Source: Pseudomonadota bacterium | GTDB lineage: Bacteria > Desulfobacterota > Desulfobulbia > Desulfobulbales > Desulfobulbaceae | Direction: 5' to 3' | Assembly: GCA_009782165.1 (NCBI GenBank) | Contig: WQUH01000073.1 | Location: 1-6,851, forward strand | Length of the DNA: 6,851 bases | Shown here: positions 1-6,851 of the stretch, piece after piece | Position numbering within the stretch: the first letter of the stretch is position 1 | Layout: the number at the start of each line of letters is the position of its first letter | Position numbers and translations under genes: made by a program | The notes under the pieces: generated by a model | What the model was told of the DNA's origin: nothing | Database searches by the model: none | What the model saw: only the letters and a program-made list of their open reading frames with translations

Positions 1-1890
1 TTTCTGCTCCAGGCCGACGCCAAGCAGCTCCAGGCCTTTGCCGATCATATCGGCGACGAGCTGAGCCGAGGCAAGATCGTGCTGCCCGATGCCGGCATGG
101 CCCTGCTCAACGACCGGATCGCCCAGGTGGACAAGATGATCGATCCGATCCTCGACCGGGGCTTTGACGTTGACGCGCAGGAATCGCTCGAATTGGAACC
201 CAAGAAGCTGGACTATGCCGAAAATATTGAGAAATTAAAGGAACGCTGGCGGCTGTCCCTGAAGATGCAGGTCATGGAAGCCTACTTCGATCTGCTGGAG
301 GCCAAGGGCAAGCAACATCCTGAAATATTGAAAAATATCCATCCCAAACAGCACCAGGCCGAGATGCGGGAATCGATCAAGAAGGTGCGCGAATCCGTCC
401 ATCGGGCCTTGAACCGGCTGATGCATCAGACCCGCCAGGATCACTACGACCGCTACTTTGACGCGGTGGCGCGGGCCTTTGACCCCCACACCGACTACAT
501 GGCCCCCTCGTCCAAGGAGGATTTCGATATTCACATGAGCGGCTCCCTCGAAGGCATCGGCGCCCTGCTGCGGGAGGACGAGGGACTGATCAAGGTGGTG
601 CGGATCATCCCCGGCAGCGCGGCCGAAAAGCAGGGACAGCTCCAGGCCGAGGACACGATTCTGGCGGTGGCCGAGAAAAACGGCGAGCCGGTGGACATCG
701 CCGAAATGCGCATCCGGGAAGCGGTCAGCCTCATCCGGGGCGCCAAGGGCACCGAGGTCCGCCTGACCGTGCAGAAACCCGACGGAACCAAGCGGATCAT
801 TCCCATCATCCGCGATGTGGTCCGCATCGAGGAAACCTATGTCAAATCCACCACGGCCAAAAGCGGCAAAACGGTGATCGGCTACCTGCGCATCCCCAGT
901 TTTTACAGGGATTTCGCGGCCCAGAACCACGGCAAGGAGACCCGGAACGTCAGCGACGACACCCTGGCCGAACTGGTCAAACTGAAACAGCAGAAAATCA
1001 GCGGCCTCATTCTCGATCTGCGCAACAACGGCGGCGGCGCCCTGGCCGATGCCGTGCAGATTTCCGGACTGTTCCTGCCCGGCGGCCCGATCGTGCAGGT
1101 CAAGGAGGCGCAGGGCCCAATCCGGGTGCTCGAAGACGACGAGCGCGGGGTGGCATACGGCGGCCCCCTGATCATCCTGGTCAACCAGTTCAGCGCCTCA
1201 GCCTCGGAGATTGTCGCCGCCGCCCTCCAGGATTACGGCCGGGCCTTCATCATCGGCAGCGAGCACACCCACGGCAAGGGGACGGTGCAGGCCATGATGG
1301 ACATGAACAAAAATCTGCCGCTCCTCCATCTGCAAAACTATGACGACCTCGGGGCCCTGAAGCTCACCATCCAGAAATTCTACCGGGTCAACGGCGGCTC
1401 CACCCAGTACAAGGGAGTCGAGCCCGACCTGGTTGTCCCCTCGATCTTCGACTATCTGGAAACAGGAGAAAAATACATGGATTATTCCCTGCCCTGGGAC
1501 CAGGTGGACCGGGTGGACTATGTCCGCTGGCAGGGCGACCGCCTGCCCCGGGACCAGATGTGGCTGGCCGGCAAACAGTGGGTCGAGGACAGCGCCGCCT
1601 TCAAGAAGATCAGGGAAGAGATGCAGAAAACCAAGATTCGGGCCAAGCAGACGACCGTGACCGTCGCCCTCGACCCCATGTGGAAGGATCGGGAAGAGAT
1701 CAAAGCCACCCGCAAGGAGGCCAAGGCCGCGGGGCTGATGCAGGAGGACGACGGCGACGACGAGGGCGCGCGGCTTGCCCCGGAGCAGAAGCTGGAGCAT
1801 CTGGTGGCCACCGATCCCTATATCCAACTGGCGATATTTCTGCTGAAGGAAGACCGGTCCGGCGCCGGAGTGGCCGGAACGGCTCATTAA
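1..1890 (+). CDS. prc: Tail-specific (C-terminal processing) peptidase, S41 family, 5'-partial
   Basis: This is the 3' part of a Prc/Tsp-like serine protease, which in the family degrades or trims proteins from their C-terminus in the periplasm. The frame is open from base 1 and the first residues already align with the E. coli Prc N-terminal region (a segment ending GDELSRGK), so the gene starts before the window and the GTG at 79 is internal. In order I see the N-terminal helical domain, a PDZ domain (about 535-840, with SLEGIGALL), the S41 core (about 870-1440, with DLRNNGGGAL at 1012-1041) and the C-terminal domain typical of Prc (DUF3340-like). The catalytic residues are recognisable by alignment to Prc Ser430/Asp441/Lys455. 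The Ser is codon 1198-1200 in FSASASE, the Asp is 1231-1233 in QDYG, and the Lys is 1276-1278 in THGKGTVQ. The Ser-Lys spacing is one residue longer than in E. coli Prc. The signal peptide would lie outside the window. The gene is probably not part of the dsr operon. The family call is very secure, but the substrate is unknown. Confidence 0.95.
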   Translation, partial: FLLQADAKQLQAFADHIGDELSRGKIVLPDAGMALLNDRIAQVDKMIDPILDRGFDVDAQESLELEPKKLDYAENIEKLKERWRLSLKMQVMEAYFDLLEAKGKQHPEILKNIHPKQHQAEMRESIKKVRESVHRALNRLMHQTRQDHYDRYFDAVARAFDPHTDYMAPSSKEDFDIHMSGSLEGIGALLREDEGLIKVVRIIPGSAAEKQGQLQAEDTILAVAEKNGEPVDIAEMRIREAVSLIRGAKGTEVRLTVQKPDGTKRIIPIIRDVVRIEETYVKSTTAKSGKTVIGYLRIPSFYRDFAAQNHGKETRNVSDDTLAELVKLKQQKISGLILDLRNNGGGALADAVQISGLFLPGGPIVQVKEAQGPIRVLEDDERGVAYGGPLIILVNQFSASASEIVAAALQDYGRAFIIGSEHTHGKGTVQAMMDMNKNLPLLHLQNYDDLGALKLTIQKFYRVNGGSTQYKGVEPDLVVPSIFDYLETGEKYMDYSLPWDQVDRVDYVRWQGDRLPRDQMWLAGKQWVEDSAAFKKIREEMQKTKIRAKQTTVTVALDPMWKDREEIKATRKEAKAAGLMQEDDGDDEGARLAPEQKLEHLVATDPYIQLAIFLLKEDRSGAGVAGTAH

Positions 1891-1936
1891 TTTTTATCTT
1901 GAAACAACCCCGCAATCATGCTAGAGAATGCGGTGT

Positions 1937-1957
1937 ATGAATCCTCATTCATTTTTT
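1937..1957 (+). terminator. Possible weak Rho-independent terminator after the protease gene
   Basis: A perfect 6-bp inverted repeat ATGAAT/ATTCAT (1937-1942 and 1947-1952) with the 4-nt loop CCTC is followed directly by more T residues, giving a T-run at 1952-1957. The stem is AT-rich and therefore weak. A second imperfect hairpin lies just before it at 1910-1933 (CCGCAATC/GAATGCGG, one mismatch, 8-nt loop) and could strengthen the pause. The location, 47 bp after the protease stop, suits a terminator, but the energetics were not computed. Confidence 0.35.
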
Positions 1958-1984
1958 ACGGGCGCAAGATGACTGATATATCAG
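1955..1984 (+). promoter_or_regulatory. Candidate promoter with a 12-bp palindrome over the -10 region
   Basis: CTGATATATCAG at 1973-1984 is a perfect 12-bp palindrome in the gap before the RsbRD_N gene. It overlaps a possible sigma-70-type -10 box, TATATC (1977-1982, 4 of 6 consensus positions). A possible -35, TTTACG (1955-1960, 4 of 6), sits 16 bp upstream of it. If real, transcription would start near 1989, about 50 nt before the ATG at 2040, and the palindrome would sit where a repressor could block RNA polymerase. The box matches are weak, and only the palindrome is seen directly. I do not recognise it as the site of a named regulator. Confidence 0.3.
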
Positions 1985-2039
1985 CAGAATTGTTTTGGTC
2001 GCTTTGCCCAAAAATTCCGTGGTCGTCGTGATCGTGACG

Positions 2040-2591
2040 ATGGAACTCGCCGAGGCGCTGGCCGGCAAAAAGCAGGCGATCCTGTCCCTGTGGATCGAGC
2101 GGACCCTTGACAGTTACGCCGCTCCCGGTTTTTTCAAAAGCGCCAAGGATCCTTTCGCCAATCCGGTGGGCAGCAATATCACGGCGGGACTGACCGCCCT
2201 GTTCGACTTGCTGCGGACCGATGCCGATATCCAGACCTTTGCCAAGCCATTGGACCAGGTGGTGCGGATCAGGTCGGTTCAGGACTTTACTCCAGCCCAG
2301 GCCGTCGCCCCTTTTCTGGAACTGAAATGGGTGATCAAACAGGTGTTCTCCGGCGACAGGGAGCTGCGGCCCCTGTTGAGCCAACTGGATGCCCTGGATT
2401 GCGCAATCGACCGGATGGCGCTGGCGGCCTTCGATATCTACGCCGAATGCCGGGAACAGTTGTACCGCAACCGGATCCGCGAGTTGAAGAGCGGCAGCGC
2501 CATTCTCACCGACGCGGCCTGTCCCTCCGCCCTCCTGCGGCGGGAGAGCGGGATGGAGTCAGGACAGAGGCCGAACCATGAGCGCGCGTAA
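2040..2591 (+). CDS. Stand-alone RsbRD N-terminal domain (RsbRD_N) protein
   Basis: The predicted protein of about 183 residues resembles the RsbRD_N family, the N-terminal sensory-type domain of RsbR-like stressosome proteins. The clearest signatures are an N-terminal helix (LAGKKQAILSLWIERTL), then KDPFANPVGS at residues 36-45, followed by a helical region with a run LFDLLRTD. It has no signal peptide, so it should be cytoplasmic, and no STAS or kinase domain is attached. I chose ATG 2040 because the family similarity starts there. The frame continues upstream to a TTG at 1995, but the extra 15 residues (a valine-rich run) look like translated leader. No strong Shine-Dalgarno precedes either start, so the start is not certain. 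Genes of this type are, to my memory, recurrent just upstream of dsrMKJOP in Desulfobacterota. A role in sensing or controlling the sulfite-reduction machinery is inference only. The last 25 or so residues (from SALLRRESG) look unstructured and unconserved. Confidence 0.8.
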   Translation: MELAEALAGKKQAILSLWIERTLDSYAAPGFFKSAKDPFANPVGSNITAGLTALFDLLRTDADIQTFAKPLDQVVRIRSVQDFTPAQAVAPFLELKWVIKQVFSGDRELRPLLSQLDALDCAIDRMALAAFDIYAECREQLYRNRIRELKSGSAILTDAACPSALLRRESGMESGQRPNHERA

Positions 2592-2688
2592 CCCGCTGGA
2601 GGGCTGCGCAACAGGACAGGAGCGCGCCTCCGGCTTGGACCATACCTGTTCATCCGTTATCGTTAACTTGAATGCGAAGGAGTGATCG
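2592..2688 (+). promoter_or_regulatory. Leader gap before dsrM with AAGGAG ribosome binding site and weak promoter-like boxes
   Basis: The 97-bp gap ends with a strong Shine-Dalgarno, AAGGAG at 2677-2682, placed 6 nt before the dsrM ATG at 2689. A nested inverted repeat is present: AACAGG (2610-2615) pairs with CCTGTT (2645-2650), and inside it GGAG (2619-2622) pairs with CTCC (2628-2631). No T-run follows, so this is not a simple terminator. TTGGAC (2635-2640) and TATCGT (2658-2663) are 17 bp apart and could be a weak internal promoter, but the -35 match is poor. The ribosome binding site is well supported; the other elements are low confidence. Confidence 0.45.
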
Positions 2689-3702
2689 ATGAAGTACGCC
2701 TTCCCTTTGGCGGCAGTAATTGCCCTGGTGTTGTGTGCGCTGATTCTGGTGCAGATACCGGGAATGCAATACCTTTTTGGCGTTGTCATTCCCTATCTGG
2801 CCATGGCGCTGTTTTTAGGCGGTTTTTGTTACCGGATCATCCATTGGGGCAAATCGCCTGTGCCATTCAAAATTCCCACCACCTGCGGCCAGGGATATTC
2901 CCTGCCCTGGATCAAGCACGACAAGCTCGAGGCTCCGGTCAACACCGCCCAGGTCGTGGCCAGGATGTTTCTTGAAATCGTGCTCTTCCGTTCACTCTGG
3001 CGCAACACCAAGGCCACCGTCTACGCCGGTCCGAAACTGACCTACGAGTCCAGCAAATGGCTGTGGCTCTTCGGCATCGTGTTTCACTACAGCTTTCTGG
3101 TGATTATCATCCGCCACATGCGGCTGTTCCTCGCCCCGGTGCCGGGCGTGGTTTCCCTCGTGGAGATCGGCGACTCGCTCCTGCAGATCGGCGCGCCGAC
3201 CATGTACATCACCGACGTGACCATCGTTCTCGCCCTGCTCTGCCTGTTCGGTCGCCGCCTGGTCAACCCCCAGGTCCGCTACATCTCCCTGATGAACGAC
3301 TATTTCCCGCTGTTCCTGATCCTGGGCGTGGTGCTGACCGGCATCCTGATGCGCTTTTTCCTGCGGACCGACATGGACATCAACGCCATCAAGCAGTTGG
3401 CGGTCGGGCTGGTCACCTTCTCGCCGACCATCGTCGCCAAGATCAATCCGCTGTTCTATGTCCATCTCTTTCTGGTGTGCGTGCTGCTTGCGTACTTCCC
3501 CTTCAGCAAGCTTATGCATATGGGCGGCGTCTTCCTCAGCCCGACCCGGAATCTGGCCAACGATTCCCGGATGAAACGCCACATCAACCCCTGGAACCCG
3601 GAGATCAAGCCGCACTCCTATGCCTCCTATGAGGACGAGTTCCGTGAAGACATGGTCGAGCAGGGCATTCCCGTTGAGAAAGAGTTGCCGTCGCAAGGCT
3701 AA
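2689..3702 (+). CDS. dsrM: DsrM, dihaem cytochrome b (NarI-like) subunit of the DsrMKJOP complex
   Basis: This 337-residue integral membrane protein is the quinone-reactive cytochrome b of the Dsr transmembrane complex. It passes electrons between menaquinol and the cytoplasmic DsrK. Six hydrophobic segments are visible, at about residues 4-22, 29-49, 124-143, 172-188, 205-224 and 255-272. Four histidines sit where NarI-type haem b ligands are expected: H133 and H143 (10 apart, in FHYS and IIRHM) and H259 and H277 (18 apart, in YVHLF and LMHMGG). These spacings match those I recall for the NarI ligand pairs. The soluble segment at residues 50-123 and the C-terminal tail (SPTRNLAND to the end) are typical of DsrM rather than of the shorter NarI. 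The ATG follows AAGGAG at 6 nt. It is the first gene of the dsrMKJOP cluster and is followed by dsrK after 45 bp. Length and order are normal for the family. Confidence 0.96.
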   Translation: MKYAFPLAAVIALVLCALILVQIPGMQYLFGVVIPYLAMALFLGGFCYRIIHWGKSPVPFKIPTTCGQGYSLPWIKHDKLEAPVNTAQVVARMFLEIVLFRSLWRNTKATVYAGPKLTYESSKWLWLFGIVFHYSFLVIIIRHMRLFLAPVPGVVSLVEIGDSLLQIGAPTMYITDVTIVLALLCLFGRRLVNPQVRYISLMNDYFPLFLILGVVLTGILMRFFLRTDMDINAIKQLAVGLVTFSPTIVAKINPLFYVHLFLVCVLLAYFPFSKLMHMGGVFLSPTRNLANDSRMKRHINPWNPEIKPHSYASYEDEFREDMVEQGIPVEKELPSQG

Positions 3703-3747
3703 TGACTAGACTAACGCTGGATAATTCAAGAGGATAAGGACAGAGCA

Positions 3748-5379
<1,632 letters not shown>

Positions 5380-5406
5380 CTGACCCGCAGGAAGGGAGGA
5401 AGAGCG

Positions 5407-5787
5407 ATGTATGACAGCGGTAAGATAATCCCGGGACTGATCATTTTCGTCCTGCTTGTTACCATACCCATCTGGTACAACCACGGCGCCGGGACCGAAC
5501 CCCCCAAACCCGTGCTGCCCAAGGATGCCAAGGCCTGCGTGCTGCCGGCAGCCGAAATCCGCGCCACACACATGCAACTGCTGAACGACTGGCGCGACGA
5601 GGTGTTGCGGGACGGTAAGCGCGCGCCGGTGCTGGTGGACGGCAAACAATACCCCAAGAGCCTGATGCTGAACTGCATGAAATGCCACACCAGCCAGAAG
5701 CGGTTCTGTGACTCGTGTCACACCTATGCATCGGTTCGTCCCTACTGCTGGGACTGCCATCTGGCCCCTGTTGAGCCTGTTGAGTGA
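5407..5787 (+). CDS. dsrJ: DsrJ, membrane-anchored triheme cytochrome c
   Basis: This 126-residue periplasmic cytochrome c has an N-terminal hydrophobic segment (about residues 7-24, IIPGLIIFVLLV) that looks like an uncleaved signal anchor. Three CXXCH haem-binding motifs are at residues 90-94 (CMKCH), 101-105 (CDSCH) and 114-118 (CWDCH), which is the DsrJ signature. An isolated Cys, C44 (KACVLP), precedes the haem motifs, and H55 follows. In studied DsrJ proteins one haem has an unusual His/Cys axial ligation by a Cys in the N-terminal half, and C44 is the only non-motif cysteine here, so it is the obvious candidate. A strong Shine-Dalgarno (GGGAGGA, 5394-5400) is close to the ATG. It lies 27 bp after dsrK. 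Its exact role in the sulfate-reducer complex is not settled. The length is typical. Confidence 0.96.
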   Translation: MYDSGKIIPGLIIFVLLVTIPIWYNHGAGTEPPKPVLPKDAKACVLPAAEIRATHMQLLNDWRDEVLRDGKRAPVLVDGKQYPKSLMLNCMKCHTSQKRFCDSCHTYASVRPYCWDCHLAPVEPVE

Positions 5788-5793
5788 ACGGCG

Positions 5794-5800
5794 AAGGAGA
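5794..5800 (+). promoter_or_regulatory. Ribosome binding site that decides the dsrO start
   Basis: AAGGAGA lies 10 nt before the ATG at 5811 and downstream of the alternative GTG at 5784. A start at 5784 would place this site inside the coding sequence and put nine extra residues before the Tat motif. The ATG at 5811 is therefore preferred. Confidence 0.7.
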
Positions 5801-5810
5801 AAGAAACAAA

Positions 5811-6635
5811 ATGGATACCAACAGAAGAAATTTCCTCAAGGTAGCCGGCCTTTCCACCCTGGCGGGCCTTGGCGGGACCGCGGTTGTCGATCGTTTGGTT
5901 GCGGGGGCTGGGGTGGCGCAGGCCACCACCGGTGAAAGCCGGGGCGCGGAACACGCCGTTGCGGCCAAACCGAGCGGCACCCGGTACGGCATGGTCGTTG
6001 ACGTGAAGCAATTCTATCAGGATCCGAGTCTGGGCGAAAAAGCGATTCGCGCCTGCCACCTGACCCACAATGTGCCCAACTTTCCCGACAAGCGCGACGA
6101 GATCAAATGGATCTGGATGACCAAGTTCGAAAACGCCTTTGTCGATCAGCCCAAGCTCGACCGCTATCAGGACGAAGAGACCGCCGCCAAGCAGTTGCCG
6201 ATCTTCTGCAACCACTGCGACAACCCGCCCTGTGTCCGCGTCTGCCCGACCAAGGCGACCTTTCGCTATGACGACGGCATCGTCGGCATGGATTACCATC
6301 GCTGCATCGGCTGCCGTTTCTGCATGGCGGCCTGCCCCTATGGCAGCCGCAGCTTCAACTGGCGCGATCCCCGGCCGTTCATCGCCGAAGCCAACCTCAA
6401 CCACGATTACCCCACCCGGATGCGCGGGGTCGTGGAGAAATGCAATTTCTGCGTGGAACTGGTCCAGGCCGGCAAACTGCCTGCCTGTGTCGAGGCGGTC
6501 GGCGCCAGCAAGGCGCTTGTCTTTGGCAATCTCAACGATCCGAACTCCGAGATCCGGAAGATCCTGAAAGAGAAGCACACCATTCAGCGCAATCCATCCC
6601 TCGGAACCTTACCTTCAGTCTTTTATATCGTGTGA
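5811..6635 (+). CDS. dsrO: DsrO, Tat-exported ferredoxin-like subunit of the DsrMKJOP complex
   Basis: This 274-residue periplasmic Fe-S protein of the NrfC/PsrB ferredoxin family is thought to move electrons between DsrJ and the membrane subunit DsrP. The N-terminus is a Tat signal (NRRNFLK at residues 4-10, a hydrophobic stretch, then a likely cleavage site after VAQA at residue 38). The mature protein has exactly 12 cysteines: C82; C133/C136/C141/C145 (CNHCDNPPC..CP); C165/C168/C171/C175 (CIGCRFCMAACP); C211/C214/C226 (CNFC..PAC). The canonical four-cluster layout has 16. The first three ligands of motif I are absent (VKQFYQDPSLGEK) and the fourth of motif IV is V230, so three [4Fe-4S] clusters are expected. 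The ATG at 5811 is preferred over the GTG at 5784 because of the ribosome binding site and the Tat motif. It follows dsrJ by 23 bp and precedes dsrP by 7 bp. Confidence 0.95.
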   Translation: MDTNRRNFLKVAGLSTLAGLGGTAVVDRLVAGAGVAQATTGESRGAEHAVAAKPSGTRYGMVVDVKQFYQDPSLGEKAIRACHLTHNVPNFPDKRDEIKWIWMTKFENAFVDQPKLDRYQDEETAAKQLPIFCNHCDNPPCVRVCPTKATFRYDDGIVGMDYHRCIGCRFCMAACPYGSRSFNWRDPRPFIAEANLNHDYPTRMRGVVEKCNFCVELVQAGKLPACVEAVGASKALVFGNLNDPNSEIRKILKEKHTIQRNPSLGTLPSVFYIV

Positions 6636-6642
6636 GGCCCCC

Positions 6643-6851
6643 ATGTTTGAAAAAGCATTAAAAGGAAACAACTATTACTGGATGTGGCTGGCCTTCCTCG
6701 GCTTTTTTATCGCGGTGGCGGTTGTCTGCTACCTCCGCCAGTACTTTTACGGTCTCGGTCTCACCGGCATGACCCGCGACGTTTCCTGGGGAATCTATAT
6801 TTCCCAGTTCACCTTCCTGGTCGGCGTCGCCGCGGGAGGCGTCATGCTGGT
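6643..6851 (+). CDS. dsrP: DsrP, NrfD-like membrane subunit, 3'-partial
   Basis: An ATG 7 bp after the dsrO stop opens a frame that runs off the window end after 69 codons. The start MFEKALKGNNYYWMWL is followed by a hydrophobic segment (about residues 12-30), a short loop with GLGLTGMTRDVSWGIYI, and the beginning of a second membrane segment (FTFLVGVAAGGVML). This resembles the N-terminus of NrfD/PsrC-type proteins, which bind quinone and partner a ferredoxin-like subunit such as DsrO. GAGG (6634-6637), overlapping the dsrO stop, may serve as a weak ribosome binding site and suggests translational coupling. Most of the protein lies beyond the window, so the call rests on this N-terminus and on operon order. 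Confidence 0.9.
   Translation, partial: MFEKALKGNNYYWMWLAFLGFFIAVAVVCYLRQYFYGLGLTGMTRDVSWGIYISQFTFLVGVAAGGVML

Noticed and set aside
79..81. GTG at 79 as the start of the protease
   Set aside because: The frame is open to base 1, and residues encoded before 79 already match the Prc N-terminal domain, so the true start is upstream of the window.
1899..1927. TTGAAA, 17 bp, then TG-C-TAGAGA as an extended -10 promoter
   Set aside because: The -10 matches only 3 of 6 positions, and the start would fall directly before the possible terminator hairpin at 1937-1957, making a productive promoter unlikely.
2992..3696. Open - strand frame of 234 codons opposite dsrM
   Set aside because: It is antisense to the membrane protein DsrM, and its His/Asp/Gln/Gly-rich translation is what the reverse complement of hydrophobic GC-rich codons gives.
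5784..5786. GTG at 5784 as the start of dsrO
   Set aside because: It would put the ribosome binding site inside the gene and overlap the dsrJ stop; ATG 5811 has the ribosome binding site and a normal Tat signal distance.

Overview
The window is a GC-rich stretch from a dissimilatory sulfur-metabolising bacterium, most likely a sulfate reducer or sulfur disproportionator of the Desulfobacterota. Desulfobulbia-like is my guess, from overall gene content only. Its core is an almost complete dsrMKJOP operon, all on the + strand. This operon encodes the membrane complex that links the menaquinone pool and periplasmic redox carriers to cytoplasmic sulfite reduction, with the DsrC trisulfide as the accepted substrate. 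dsrAB and dsrC are not in the window.

Layout. Bases 1-1890 hold the 3' part of a Prc/Tsp-like tail-specific S41 protease gene whose start lies before the window. Bases 1891-2039 are a non-coding junction with a short hairpin followed by a T-run (possible terminator), then a perfect 12-bp palindrome overlapping a possible -10 box. Bases 2040-2591 encode a stand-alone RsbRD_N-type protein of about 183 residues, without an attached STAS domain. After a 97-bp gap come dsrM (2689-3702, NarI-like dihaem b subunit), dsrK (3748-5379, HdrD-like Fe-S/CCG subunit), dsrJ (5407-5787, triheme cytochrome c), dsrO (5811-6635, Tat-exported ferredoxin-like subunit) and the first 69 codons of dsrP (6643 to the window end, NrfD-like quinone-interacting membrane subunit). 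Gaps within the operon are 45, 27, 23 and 7 bp, and I see no terminator in them.

How the genes work together. DsrM and DsrP are the membrane quinone modules. DsrJ and DsrO face the periplasm. DsrK faces the cytoplasm and carries the cluster site expected to act on DsrC. The RsbRD_N protein directly upstream, with no terminator between it and dsrM, may be a sensory or regulatory accessory, but this is inferred from position only. The protease is probably a separate transcription unit.

The system is known rather than undescribed. The details most worth a second look are these: DsrO lacks exactly the four Cys positions of one of the four canonical clusters; DsrK ends its CCG motif with C-x-C rather than C-x-x-C; the RsbRD_N gene is linked to dsr; and there is a palindrome at the operon's upstream edge.
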